From positions 186,001 to 250,000 of the forward strand of contig WAOW01000004.1 in NCBI GenBank assembly GCA_015521085.1: a stretch of DNA of 64,000 nt, in the 5' to 3' direction. The position numbers were made by a program, and so were the translations under genes. The stretch is from Candidatus Thermodiscus eudorianus (lineage in GTDB: Archaea; Thermoproteota; Thermoprotei_A; Sulfolobales; Acidilobaceae). Position 1 is the first letter of the stretch. Each line of letters begins with the position of its first letter. Below the pieces are notes generated by a model. That model was given only the letters and a program-made list of their open reading frames with translations. It was not told the origin of the DNA and did not search any database. Of this stretch, positions 1-8,663 are shown one piece after another.

Positions 1-1239
1 TGAGAGCTTCACGTCACGTATATCCACGCCGTCGACCAGGATCCTCCCGGAATCTAGCTCGTAGAGCCTGAGGAGTAGCTTGAGCAGGGTGGACTTGCCG
101 GAGCCCGGAGGCCCCACTATCACAATCTTCTCCCCGGGCCTGACGTGCAGCGTCACCCCCCTCAGCACGGGCTTGCCAGGCCTGTAGCTGAACGAGACCC
201 CCTCGTAGAGTATGTCGCCCCTCACATCCTCTAGCTCGATGGCACCTGGCTTGTCCTTGACCCGGGGCTCCTTGTCTATGACCTCGAATATCCTCTTCGA
301 GGCAGCCGCCACCCTCTGTATGTCGCCGACAGCGAATCCGAGGGCTACGAGGGGCCATGAAAGTGTAACCATGTAGGTTAGGAACGCAATCAGGGAGCCG
401 ACGGTTAGGGCACCCGAGATTATGGCGTGGCCCCCGTAGTATAGCATGCCGCTCATGGCTAGCCCGGTGACTAGGAAGGGGCTGTTACCGTACAGGGCTG
501 TGAGCCTCGTGGCCCTCAGGCTGTACTCGTAGAACTTCTTGTTCTCGCTCTGGAATCTCCTGTAGAGTATGGGTTCTATAGCAAGGGACTTGACGGTCTT
601 TATCCCGGCTAGGGCGGCCGTCGCTATACCGGCTAGCACGCCCGTCTGGTGCCTTATATCGTCGTAGAGGGGCCTGACCCTGACGGCGAACCTGGCGTTT
701 AACGCGACGACCACTACTATAGCGGCGAGCGCTATCAGTGTCAGCTCGCGGCTCATACCCGCCATGTAGTAGAGGGAGACGGCGATCAGGAACGTGCTGT
801 AGATCAGCATGCGTAGCCGGAACGATATGAACCTGGTTATCCTCTCCGTGTCGTTGGTGACCCGTGATATGAGCTGGCCCACGAGCACGTTATCGAAGTA
901 CTCCATCGACTGCCTCTGTATGGAGTCGAAGGCCCTAACCCTGAGATCGTAGACGGTCTCCTGGGCCAGCTTCGCTAGCATGTACCTGCTCGTGAAGCTG
1001 AGAAGCCCTGCCAGGACCGTGGCCCCTATTATCAAGAGCCCGTAGTAGACTGCGGCCTCACGGCTCCCGGCCACCAGGCCCTTATCCACGGCCTCCCTGA
1101 TGAGGAAGGGGACTACACCGTTGGCGTACGACATTAGGACTACGAGGGATACGGCTGCTGCGAATAGCGGCGCCCGCCTCGCCACCAGGTGCTTCATTAG
1201 CCTTGCTAGCACGCGCCACGCGCTGTAGTCGCTGGCCAA
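1..1239 (-). CDS. ABC exporter, fused membrane and ATPase domains (3' end outside window)
   Basis: A half-transporter of the multidrug/lipid exporter family, which pumps a substrate out of the cytoplasm as a dimer. The 413 visible residues hold a six-helix membrane domain (about residues 15-320), with the typical coupling-region stretch VTNDTERI. A nucleotide-binding domain follows, with Walker A GPPGSGKST near residue 377. The signature and Walker B motifs lie beyond the window, so the gene is cut at its C-terminal end. I chose TTG at 1239 because GAGGGG sits 5 bases upstream; GTG at 1245 is an in-frame alternative. An AT-rich element near 1280-1300 could be its promoter. The substrate cannot be told from sequence. 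Confidence 0.88.
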   Translation of the reverse strand, partial: MASDYSAWRVLARLMKHLVARRAPLFAAAVSLVVLMSYANGVVPFLIREAVDKGLVAGSREAAVYYGLLIIGATVLAGLLSFTSRYMLAKLAQETVYDLRVRAFDSIQRQSMEYFDNVLVGQLISRVTNDTERITRFISFRLRMLIYSTFLIAVSLYYMAGMSRELTLIALAAIVVVVALNARFAVRVRPLYDDIRHQTGVLAGIATAALAGIKTVKSLAIEPILYRRFQSENKKFYEYSLRATRLTALYGNSPFLVTGLAMSGMLYYGGHAIISGALTVGSLIAFLTYMVTLSWPLVALGFAVGDIQRVAAASKRIFEVIDKEPRVKDKPGAIELEDVRGDILYEGVSFSYRPGKPVLRGVTLHVRPGEKIVIVGPPGSGKSTLLKLLLRLYELDSGRILVDGVDIRDVKLS

Positions 1240-1320
1240 GTCCACCCCTCACGGTAACCTATTCCAGGCCACCGGGGCTTATATCGCTTAAAGATATATC
1301 TACCAGGCTACCTAACCCCC

Positions 1321-1335
1321 GGGAGGGACCCTCCC
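1321..1335. repeat. GAGGGWCCCTC palindrome, intergenic copy
   Basis: GGGAGGGACCCTCCC, an inverted repeat around one A, lies between the ABC exporter and the LolD-like ATPase. It is the longest copy of an 11-base motif found ten times in the window. Confidence 0.7.
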
Positions 1336-2246
1336 TAGGCCTCGACCCCAGCCCCCAGCCTAGCCAACTCAGCCTCCAACGCGGCTATGAGGGCCGATAG
1401 CCTCTGGTACTCGACGAGGGCCTCGCCGAGCCCTATCTCGCCCCTGGCGACCCGGGCCTCCAGCTCGCCCAGCTCCCTCCGGGCCCTGTCGAGCAGGGAC
1501 TTGAGGTAGTCCACGATCATCCTCTCCACGTGGACCTCGGCCTCGCTAGAGTACTCGGTGGCGAGCCTCTGGGGCTCGTAGACGCCCTTAACCCTGCCAT
1601 CCTCAAGAAGGATGACCCTGTCAGCCTGCCTCGCAACCCTGGGATCGTGGGTAGTCATTATAACAGTCTTACCGTGATCCCTGGCCTGTGAGAGTATAAG
1701 CTCCACGACCCTCTGCCCGGTAGCCAGGTCTAGCTCGCCCGTCGGCTCATCAGCTATGAGCAGTGGAGGGTCATTGGCGAGAGCCACCGCTATAGCAAGC
1801 CTCTGCTGCTCCCCACCGCTCAACTCCTCGGGGAGCCTAGACTCCTTGCCCTCCAGGTCAACCCTCTTCAACAACTCCAGCGCCCTAGCTTTATCACTCC
1901 TCCTAGCCAGCTGCATCGGTAGTAGCACGTTCTCCAGGGCGGTTAGGGTTGGGATCAAATTGTACTGCTGGAACACGTACCCCACCTTGGAGAGCCTATA
2001 GGCCCTCAGCTCGCCCTCACCAAGCCTATGAACCTCCACCCCGTCGACGACCACTCTGCCAGCCGTGGGCTTATCGATACCCCCGATCAGGTTCAGCAGA
2101 GTCGTCTTTCCCGAGCCACTAGGCCCCATTATCGCAACGACCTCCCCGCGCTCGACGTCGAAGCTAACCTCCCTGAGGGCAGTCACGCTCTCGCCACGGG
2201 ACTCGTAGACCTTTATCACGCGCTCAACAACAACCGCCTTCATCAC
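1335..2246 (-). CDS. LolD/MacB-type ABC transporter ATPase
   Basis: Cytoplasmic ATPase that drives the FtsX-like permease encoded just upstream. Seen directly: Walker A GPSGSGKTT near residue 41, a Q-loop (VFQQYNLIP), the signature LSGGEQQRLAIA, Walker B LLIADEPTGELD and the switch histidine in TTHDPRV. The family core is about 225 residues. This protein has 303, and the extra 70 C-terminal residues are a charged, probably coiled-coil helix (DRARRELGELEARVARGEI and beyond). It starts with ATG and overlaps the permease stop by 4 bases, so the two are translationally coupled. Members of this family act in lipoprotein extraction, macrolide export or cell-envelope signalling; which of these applies here is unknown. 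Confidence 0.9.
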   Translation of the reverse strand: MMKAVVVERVIKVYESRGESVTALREVSFDVERGEVVAIMGPSGSGKTTLLNLIGGIDKPTAGRVVVDGVEVHRLGEGELRAYRLSKVGYVFQQYNLIPTLTALENVLLPMQLARRSDKARALELLKRVDLEGKESRLPEELSGGEQQRLAIAVALANDPPLLIADEPTGELDLATGQRVVELILSQARDHGKTVIMTTHDPRVARQADRVILLEDGRVKGVYEPQRLATEYSSEAEVHVERMIVDYLKSLLDRARRELGELEARVARGEIGLGEALVEYQRLSALIAALEAELARLGAGVEA

Positions 2247-4879
2247 ATACCAAGCCTCCTAAGCCTAGAAGCCAGGTCACCCGAGGAAACACTCCTATAG
2301 GAGAGGACTAGGGGCAGGCCCAGGACTAGCAAGAGGAGAGCCAAGAGGAAGACTAGAGGAACCATGGGCTGGGAGGGCGTCAGTGGGACGCTGAACCCTC
2401 CCAGCGACGCCAGCCTAGCGCTAGACACTACAGCCAGGTAGACGACGCCGCCCACCAGCAATCCCGCTATCAGGGAGTGGAGTGATATGGGTAGTAGCAT
2501 CGAGTAGGCCAGGCGGAGTGCCTCGCCCCTGCCAGCTCCCCTGGCCCTGGCGACGACCATCTCCGCCACCACGATCCTAAGGGCGGAATGCAGCAACACG
2601 TACAGCGAGAGGCCCCCCACCACCAGGGCGTATAGTGCTACTACTGCAAGTATGGACTCGGCTGCCCGGTACCCGGCTATAAGGCCCGGGGTGTAGAAGA
2701 GTGCCTTGCCCTCCAACAGCGACTCATAGTAGTCTATCAAGCCAACGCTCCCCAAGACCGGTAGGCTGAACGCTAAGCCCAGGGCGAGGCCAAAGGCTAG
2801 GGTAGGCGCGGTGAGCCCGGATACCAGCCGCCTCCTAAGCCTGCCAGCCGAGGAGGAGGCGGCCCATGCTAGGTGTCCGGCCGCCAGGCTAGCCCACCTG
2901 GAGGCCCTTGAGAATATGGCCTCGTAGGAGCCTAGGAGGTTCGAGGCTACGTCGGCTAGGGCTGCCGGGGCGAAGGGCGAGAACATGTATGCTATAACGA
3001 TCGCTATAACGGCCAGCGACCCTATGGCTCCTCCCATGTCGCTGGCTTTCTCGGCTAGGGTCTCGATGTCTCCGTAGAGGCCCACGACTATGCTTGTAAC
3101 CCCGAGGGCCACTATGAAGGCGCTAACCCTATGCCTAACCCTCTCACCCACCGATACCGTTGCAACGGGCCTAACCGCCTCTATGGGAGCTACGTCCCTG
3201 ACAAGCCTAGAGGCCCTCCTATAGGAGAAGAGGCCCACGAGGAGCGTTATCACGAGGCCCAACGCGACACTCCGAGCCAAGCTGGTCCCAGCGATGCCTA
3301 TCCTATCAACCAGGTACACGGTGGCGACGCTACCGGCGAACCCGGCCACCAGCGATACCGCTACGATGAAGGCGAGGAAGCTCCGAGCCATACTCCTGGG
3401 GGGCGCGCCCCTGGCGGCGAGCAACGAGATATACCTTCGGAGGTCCGATGAAACCACGCTCAACACCTCGCTAGAGGCCCTCAGCCCCAGGAGGAAGGTC
3501 GCTATAGTTACCAGCACCAGCGAGAGCACGGCCATCGGGTTATTCCACTGGCTGATGCTCGACTCGTAGATGCCCCACAAGCCCTCCTCCGACTCGGACA
3601 CGACGTAATACCCGGTGAGGGGGAGGACGACCTGGCCCTCGCCCGGTGGAGGTGGAGGCGGACCGCCAGCTGGCACCGTCCATTTTCCACCGTTCACACT
3701 GACGCCCATGGAGGAGAGCCAGTCCCTGAACGCGTCCATGACCCCGGTTATTATGGCGTTTGCCTTGCTCGTGTTCCTGGGTAGGCTTGTGTAGAATTCC
3801 TTGTCGAGGTTCGCTATCGCGGTCAGCAGGTTCCCGTTGAGCGGTAGTTTACCAGCTATACTGTCCCTGAGGACATCCACCGGCACCTCTACTCCATAGG
3901 CGTCCCGTATGGCCCCGCCGAGGACCTCAACACCCTCCTCTAGCGGCTCTAGTGCCAGCGCCGCTGACCCGGGTATGTACTCGACACCGTTATCCCTACA
4001 GGACCCCCTGGCTAGGATGGCGTTTACGACATCGTCGGGGAGCACGCCAGGGCCTACAGCGTTATACAGTGTTAGTAGGCCGGAGGGACCCCCAGTCTTG
4101 ACGGCCTCGGCTAGGCTTTTGAGGGAGGCATTGGCTAGCTCGCCCAGGTCGTCCTCGGCTATTATGAAATGCACCATCCCCTCAAGGTCGTAGTAGGACG
4201 CCCCGTTACTGGTCCCGCTGAACACGCCGGTAACCATCAGCTCCAAGCCAGGGAAAAGCTCTAGCGTGTCACCAGGCCCTACCCCGAGCGCCACTGCTAT
4301 AGCCTTGGAGACAGCGGCTTCCACTCCAGGCCCGTCTCCGCCTGGATAGGACCCCTCTATGACCTGGAACCCTGCCTCCGAGGCGCTGCGCGGGTTCTTG
4401 AACACAGCGGCTAGTAGGTGGCTTCCGAAGACGTTGCAATGGCGTAGGACACCGTTTGGGCCATGGTAGGGTATCGACGCGATCTGGCCCTGGTTCCACC
4501 ACTCCCTACCGATGAGGCCCATGGGCTCGCCCTCGCTGCCCTGGACCACGTATTTGTAGGCTATGGCGAGGTCTAGCACTAGGTAGCTGCCATGGTATTC
4601 CAGGTGCTCTAGCCTGGGCTTGCTGGTTTCCAGCTCGTTGGCGAGCGCCTCTAGCCCGCTCGCGTAGCTGGGGGTCGGCGTGTTTGCTTGTCCCATGCCG
4701 TAGGCGATGTCTACTCTCAGGTGTGGCTTGTAGTATTGGGTTAGGGCGTCTATTGATTCCTGGTAGCCGAGGTTTGAGAACGCCAGTATGCCGCCGCCGG
4801 AGGACGCTACTAGGAGTAGGAGTAGTATTATCCACGATGCCCTGAGCCTGTCCCTGGAGAGTATTCGAGCGACTGGCAT
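2243..4879 (-). CDS. FtsX/MacB-like ABC transporter permease
   Basis: Membrane partner of the LolD-like ATPase, 878 residues. It opens with one membrane helix (WIILLLLLVASSGGGILAF). A large extracytoplasmic domain of about 400 residues follows, then a proline run (PPPPPPGEG) and a series of membrane helices in two groups, the usual layout of a long FtsX-family permease. The open frame extends to 5086, but the extra N-terminus is low-complexity and would cover the TATA-rich element at 4920-4955. I therefore place the start at ATG 4879, directly before the first membrane helix. Mechanotransmission or envelope substrate handling is likely by family; the substrate is unknown. Confidence 0.85.
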   Translation of the reverse strand: MPVARILSRDRLRASWIILLLLLVASSGGGILAFSNLGYQESIDALTQYYKPHLRVDIAYGMGQANTPTPSYASGLEALANELETSKPRLEHLEYHGSYLVLDLAIAYKYVVQGSEGEPMGLIGREWWNQGQIASIPYHGPNGVLRHCNVFGSHLLAAVFKNPRSASEAGFQVIEGSYPGGDGPGVEAAVSKAIAVALGVGPGDTLELFPGLELMVTGVFSGTSNGASYYDLEGMVHFIIAEDDLGELANASLKSLAEAVKTGGPSGLLTLYNAVGPGVLPDDVVNAILARGSCRDNGVEYIPGSAALALEPLEEGVEVLGGAIRDAYGVEVPVDVLRDSIAGKLPLNGNLLTAIANLDKEFYTSLPRNTSKANAIITGVMDAFRDWLSSMGVSVNGGKWTVPAGGPPPPPPGEGQVVLPLTGYYVVSESEEGLWGIYESSISQWNNPMAVLSLVLVTIATFLLGLRASSEVLSVVSSDLRRYISLLAARGAPPRSMARSFLAFIVAVSLVAGFAGSVATVYLVDRIGIAGTSLARSVALGLVITLLVGLFSYRRASRLVRDVAPIEAVRPVATVSVGERVRHRVSAFIVALGVTSIVVGLYGDIETLAEKASDMGGAIGSLAVIAIVIAYMFSPFAPAALADVASNLLGSYEAIFSRASRWASLAAGHLAWAASSSAGRLRRRLVSGLTAPTLAFGLALGLAFSLPVLGSVGLIDYYESLLEGKALFYTPGLIAGYRAAESILAVVALYALVVGGLSLYVLLHSALRIVVAEMVVARARGAGRGEALRLAYSMLLPISLHSLIAGLLVGGVVYLAVVSSARLASLGGFSVPLTPSQPMVPLVFLLALLLLVLGLPLVLSYRSVSSGDLASRLRRLGM

Positions 4880-4919
4880 GTCTTTTACAGTCCCCGCAGT
4901 CCATCCCGGGCCTAGGCGT

Positions 4920-4955
4920 GTATAATATGGTTTATATGGTTTATTATAAATATAA
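4920..4955 (-). promoter_or_regulatory. TATA-rich promoter of the FtsX-like permease operon
   Basis: A 36-base stretch made almost only of A and T, with overlapping TTTATA and TATAAT sequences, lies 40-75 bases upstream of ATG 4879. That spacing fits an archaeal TATA box with a short leader. The call rests on composition and position only. Confidence 0.5.
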
Positions 4956-5054
4956 TATCTGAGTAGTCTATGGTGTTTACTGGTTTCCTGGGGTGGGGTC
5001 GTGGCGCGCCTTTCTCCTCGCGGTGGTTCTAGTGCTGGTTTCCATTGATACAGG

Positions 5055-5068
5055 GTATATAAATATTT
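5055..5068 (+). promoter_or_regulatory. Probable TATA box upstream of the surface propeller gene
   Basis: GTATATAAATATTT lies about 85 bases before ATG 5149. A second, weaker candidate (TGCTTAATAC near 5105) is closer to the start. Either could drive the gene; the region between the divergent genes at 4879 and 5149 holds nothing else I can identify. Confidence 0.4.
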
Positions 5069-5148
5069 GATAATCAAGATATTCATTACGGCCTATTACA
5101 GTATGCTTAATACGTATAGGCAGAGATAAATGCATACGGGTAATACAT

Positions 5149-6600
5149 ATGTATAAGTATATACTTATACCAGCCATACTATTACTTGCCCTCGCCACGC
5201 CAATACAACCGGTTCACGCTCAATCATACCACTGGTACAAGGACATAGAGTCGCTGTCCGGCGGAACCTACGGGATAACCCACGACGACCAATACCTATA
5301 CGCCGCCGGATCCCTGGCATCAGGCTCCTACAGAGACCTATTCGTCGCCAAGATAGACCCGCTCAGCGGGCAATTCCAGTGGATAAGATCCCTCAACCCA
5401 TCCCCAATCTACAACGAATACATCCACGACATAGACTATCTAGACGGCTACCTGTACATAGTGGGCTGCTCGGACAGCTTCAGCGGCGACAGGTCAACCG
5501 AGATCATAATCGCCAGGATAAACACGATAGGAGCAATGGACTGGCTAGTCAGGATAAGCCAGACTACAAACGACTGCGCATACTCAGTGGAGGCCACGGC
5601 CAACGGGATATACGTGGCCGGGAAAATCGGAGTAAACAACGATGACATACTGGTGATGAAGCTGGGGAGTGATGGAAGCATTATATGGGCGAAGGCATAC
5701 GGCGGAGGCTCCTCGGATTTCGGCTACGGTATCGAGTACCTTAACGGCTACCTCTACGTGGTGGGGAAGACTAGCTCGTTCGGCGGGTACTATGAGGGCT
5801 TCATAATGAAGCTCGACCCCCAAGATGGCTCGGTAGTCTGGTCGAAGAAGTTCGGAGGGCTCAGCGGGGACGATGTTGCATATGGTGTAACGGGTAACGA
5901 CACCTACCTCTTCATAACAGGATACACCTACAGCTACGGGCAGGGCTACAGCGACGGCTTCCTATTCAAGGTAGACGAAAACGGTAACTTCATATGGTTC
6001 ATCACCATGGGTGAGGGCGGCTACGACTTCACTAACCAGACGATCGTAGTCGGCAACAAGCTCTTCGTGACCGGCCATACCAAGAGCTTCAACGAGAACG
6101 GGAAATACAACTATACAGTGTATGAGCTGGACAAGGATGGAAACCTCATATCAGCGAGAACCATGGGTTCAAGCGCCGACGAGAAGATGTACTCGGCGAC
6201 GCTATACAACTCCCTGATCTACATCGGAGGCAACTCCAACCTCAGATCCCCATACTTCTATGACCCCACTATCCTAATGTACTCCCCCTCGCTAGGCGAG
6301 CTCTCGTGGACCGGCGGTGAGGGATGGGAGAGCCTGACGGCGAGCGACTGCTCACCAACCATAAGTAGCATAGCGTTGGAAGATAGTGGGTTCAACGGCA
6401 TCACCCTCACAGTGACTAGCCTCACGCCCAGCCAGGATAGCGTAACCGACTATTCATTCAGCCCTATCTCGCCCGTGATACACACGGCCGTGGACAATAC
6501 CGAGCCCCAGCCAGTCCCCGAGAACCCCATGATCCCGGCCATCATGATAGCCTGGATACTCCTGGCGATAGCGCTGGGGAAAAGAGCTGCACGGCCATAG
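5149..6600 (+). CDS. Secreted, membrane-anchored beta-propeller protein
   Basis: A 483-residue cell-surface protein. Residues 1-25 are a signal peptide ending in VHAQ. The body is built of about seven repeats of 45-50 residues with the pattern GGTYGI...LYAAG...DLFVAKIDP...W, as in SBBP-type or kelch-like propellers. A short C-terminal membrane helix (IMIAWILLAIALG) with basic residues after it anchors the protein with the propeller outside. The tyrosine- and glycine-rich composition fits an extracellular protein. It stands alone, with its own promoter region upstream and a NifX-like gene downstream. No enzyme motif is visible, so a binding or structural role is an inference. Confidence 0.75.
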   Translation: MYKYILIPAILLLALATPIQPVHAQSYHWYKDIESLSGGTYGITHDDQYLYAAGSLASGSYRDLFVAKIDPLSGQFQWIRSLNPSPIYNEYIHDIDYLDGYLYIVGCSDSFSGDRSTEIIIARINTIGAMDWLVRISQTTNDCAYSVEATANGIYVAGKIGVNNDDILVMKLGSDGSIIWAKAYGGGSSDFGYGIEYLNGYLYVVGKTSSFGGYYEGFIMKLDPQDGSVVWSKKFGGLSGDDVAYGVTGNDTYLFITGYTYSYGQGYSDGFLFKVDENGNFIWFITMGEGGYDFTNQTIVVGNKLFVTGHTKSFNENGKYNYTVYELDKDGNLISARTMGSSADEKMYSATLYNSLIYIGGNSNLRSPYFYDPTILMYSPSLGELSWTGGEGWESLTASDCSPTISSIALEDSGFNGITLTVTSLTPSQDSVTDYSFSPISPVIHTAVDNTEPQPVPENPMIPAIMIAWILLAIALGKRAARP

Positions 6601-6634
6601 GGACCCTGACTCCATCCTGGCCTTCTAGGGTGGC

Positions 6635-6645
6635 GAGGGTCCCTC
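6635..6645. repeat. GAGGGWCCCTC palindrome, intergenic copy
   Basis: GAGGGTCCCTC lies 35 bases downstream of the propeller gene stop and 80 bases before the next copy. Confidence 0.65.
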
Positions 6646-6714
6646 CTAGCCCTAGCGCTACGTATCAGAGTTTAGACTACACGATTAAATGCCGTGCCGC
6701 CATAGACGCTCCTG

Positions 6715-6725
6715 GAGGGACCCTC
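6715..6725. repeat. GAGGGWCCCTC palindrome overlapping a ribosome-binding site
   Basis: GAGGGACCCTC ends 2 bases before GTG 6728. Its GGAGGG half is well placed to be the Shine-Dalgarno sequence of the NifX-like gene, so this copy has a plausible second role. A likely TATA element (GATTAAATG) lies at about 6681-6690. Confidence 0.65.
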
Positions 6726-6727
6726 TA

Positions 6728-7081
6728 GTGGCGGAGAGGATATGCGTGTCGATCCCGACGGACGACGGGTTGAAGGTGAAGGCTGGCCACTTCGGCGATG
6801 GCAGGTACTACTTCCACTACACCTACAATGGTAGGAGGTGGATCCTCAACCGGGTCGTGGAGAACCCCTTCGCGGGCGAGCACGAGCACGGGGAGGAGCA
6901 CGGGAAGAGGCCTAGGATAAGGGAGCTCAACAAGGAGTGCAACTACATCGTGGCTTCAAGCTTCGGCCCCGGCGGGGAGGAGTTCATGGAAAAAAGCGGA
7001 TTCACAGTTGTCAAGGTTTCTCCAGGGACCCTCCTGTTGGAGGCCCTGAGGTATGTAGAGGGCCTGGCCTCCTGCCGTTAG
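6728..7081 (+). CDS. NifX/NifB C-terminal-like (dinitrogenase cofactor family) protein
   Basis: A 117-residue protein of the dinitrogenase iron-molybdenum cofactor fold, an RNase H-like domain found in NifX, NafY and many orphan archaeal proteins. Diagnostic parts are the N-terminal strand CVSIPTDDGLKVKAGHFGDG and the later segment IVASSFGPGGEEFMEKSGF. It carries a histidine-rich loop (GEHEHGEEHGK) that could bind metal. GTG 6728 is chosen over upstream starts because GGAGGG precedes it by 8 bases and the extra residues do not fit the family. No nitrogenase genes are nearby, so a role in metal or iron-sulfur handling is inferred. It overlaps the convergent protease gene by 4 bases (TTAG). Confidence 0.8.
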   Translation: MAERICVSIPTDDGLKVKAGHFGDGRYYFHYTYNGRRWILNRVVENPFAGEHEHGEEHGKRPRIRELNKECNYIVASSFGPGGEEFMEKSGFTVVKVSPGTLLLEALRYVEGLASCR

Positions 7082-7995
7082 CGGCCTCCCATCCCATGGT
7101 TTCCGTGGCGTGGCGTTACGGGCGCGGGCAGGGGCTGCGGTATGTATTCTACCCCGGGCCTGTTGTGGGGCGCCTGGGGGTATAGCTCCATGAGCTGGTA
7201 CACCTCTATGGGCACCTCGTCCTTCACCGGGAGGCCGAGTTCCTTGGCCTTCTCATAGGTTATCGGATAGTCGTGGGTCCACTTGCCGCTCGTGAGTAGC
7301 TCTGCGAGCTCCCTAGCCTTCTCGCTGCCCATCCTGTCTTCGAGGAGCTCTACAATGACCTCCTGCATCTCGTCTATAGCCTTCCTGGCCACATCGGCCA
7401 TTATCAGCGTGTTATCACTGGCCTCCTTCCCCTTGAGCTCCGCCACCTTGACTATACTCGGCGCCGGGGCCACCGGCCCGGAGGGACCCGCTGCCAGCTG
7501 CGGGTCTAGGGGGCCTAGGACGGCGTTTGGATCCATGAGTATCTCGTCGGCGGCTAGGGCTATGAGGGTCCCTCCGCTCATGGCGTAGTGGGGCACGATA
7601 ACTATCTTCTTGCCCTTGTGCCTCTTCAGGGCCCTGGCTATCTGGCTGGCCGCCAGCACCAGCCCGCCGGGCGTGTGGAGTACTAGAGCGATGGTCCTGT
7701 CGGGCGGCGTCGTCCTTATAGCCCTGAGTACCGCCTCGGAGTCGTCTATGTCTATGAACCTCCTTATCGGGACGCCCAGGAACGAGATCCTCTCCTCCCT
7801 GTGTATCATTGTTATGACTCGCCAGCCGTACTTCCTCTCCATGTTCCTTATGACTGCCAGCCTGGCCGCTTGTAGCCTCCTCATGCTTAGGAGCGGGCTG
7901 ACCAGGGAGAACAGGAAGAGGAGCCAGAAGAGCATCCAGATTGTACTGTTTATGTAGTCTGCTGGCGTAGCTCCACTTGCGGCCATCCTGGACAC
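7078..7995 (-). CDS. Membrane-bound ClpP-fold serine protease (SDH/SppA-like)
   Basis: A 305-residue protein with one N-terminal membrane helix (TIWMLFWLLFLFSLVSPLL) and a crotonase/ClpP-fold domain. It matches the serine dehydrogenase proteinase family, a relative of signal peptide peptidase A. Visible landmarks are LVLHTPGGLVLAASQIARAL (oxyanion region), SGGTLIALAADEI with the probable nucleophile Ser, and LGPLDPQ. It probably degrades membrane or signal peptides at the inner face of the membrane. The C-terminus is proline-rich and has no further domain. An in-frame ATG four codons downstream is an alternative start. Confidence 0.85.
   Translation of the reverse strand: MSRMAASGATPADYINSTIWMLFWLLFLFSLVSPLLSMRRLQAARLAVIRNMERKYGWRVITMIHREERISFLGVPIRRFIDIDDSEAVLRAIRTTPPDRTIALVLHTPGGLVLAASQIARALKRHKGKKIVIVPHYAMSGGTLIALAADEILMDPNAVLGPLDPQLAAGPSGPVAPAPSIVKVAELKGKEASDNTLIMADVARKAIDEMQEVIVELLEDRMGSEKARELAELLTSGKWTHDYPITYEKAKELGLPVKDEVPIEVYQLMELYPQAPHNRPGVEYIPQPLPAPVTPRHGNHGMGGR
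7564..7574. repeat. GAGGGWCCCTC palindrome inside a coding region
   Basis: GAGGGTCCCTC within the ClpP-fold protease gene, in the part encoding the SGGTL active-site segment. Confidence 0.6.
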
Positions 7996-8021
7996 CCTAT
8001 ACTATGTAGGCCTAGTGGGAT

Positions 8022-8663
8022 TTAACTATTCCCCAGCGAGCGCCCGCCCAGCCTGAACCCGGCCCTCTTCACCCTAGCAGGGCTCCTCATGAAGGTCACT
8101 CTTGGAGACGTGAACCTGCCGATCCTAGCCTTGTAGAAGATCTTGACCCCATCCACCTCGATGTAACCACTACACCTCCCAGTATGCCTACAGGCCTGTA
8201 GTATGGAGGCGGCTCTACCCACTATCTCCTCGACCGTCGGCACGTCAACGTAGACAATCATAGACTCGCCCCTACACCTACCCCTATACCACGAGACATA
8301 GAATCCAGCCAGTAACCCAACCACGATAACGACTAGCAGGAGAGTCGCGGATAGAGAGGATCCAAGCGAGCCGAGAAACGCGGATAACAGTGATAGTATG
8401 AGGAAGCCCACGGTGTTGGCCGCGAGCGACGCCCCCTTCCCCATCACCCTAACGCACTGGAGGGCCCTCTGGATATCCTGTTTGAAGTAGGGGCTCGTGT
8501 AGGAGCTGGCTATGTGTATGGCCAGGGTCTTGGCATACGCCATGTAGAGGATCTGAGGCCTCTTGGAGTTAAACACCACCTGTATCGACCTAGCCTCGTC
8601 GATATACCCCTCTACCTCGCTAGCCCTAGAAGCTTGGGGCTTCGACGACGCTCCTAGCCGCAT
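8022..8663 (-). CDS. Membrane protein of unknown function
   Basis: I do not recognise this 213-residue protein. It has a hydrophilic N-terminal part of about 85 residues, two adjacent membrane helices (ANTVGFLILSLLSAFLGSL, then LLLVVIVVGLLAGFYVSWY) and a basic C-terminal domain containing CRHTGRCSGYIEVDG. The start is set at ATG 8663 because GGAGG lies about 7-10 bases upstream; it overlaps the end of trpS by 38 bases, so the two are probably cotranscribed. The two-helix hairpin with cytoplasmic flanks could be a scaffold or sensor, but nothing in the sequence decides. Confidence 0.65.
   Translation of the reverse strand: MRLGASSKPQASRASEVEGYIDEARSIQVVFNSKRPQILYMAYAKTLAIHIASSYTSPYFKQDIQRALQCVRVMGKGASLAANTVGFLILSLLSAFLGSLGSSLSATLLLVVIVVGLLAGFYVSWYRGRCRGESMIVYVDVPTVEEIVGRAASILQACRHTGRCSGYIEVDGVKIFYKARIGRFTSPRVTFMRSPARVKRAGFRLGGRSLGNS

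Noticed and set aside
14-358. Open frame of 114 residues on the minus strand at the window start
   Set aside because: It is out of frame with the ABC exporter ATPase domain, which occupies the same strand with all expected motifs.
3508-3690. 60-residue minus-strand frame overlapping the permease
   Set aside because: It is a shadow in another frame of the Pro-rich region of the permease.
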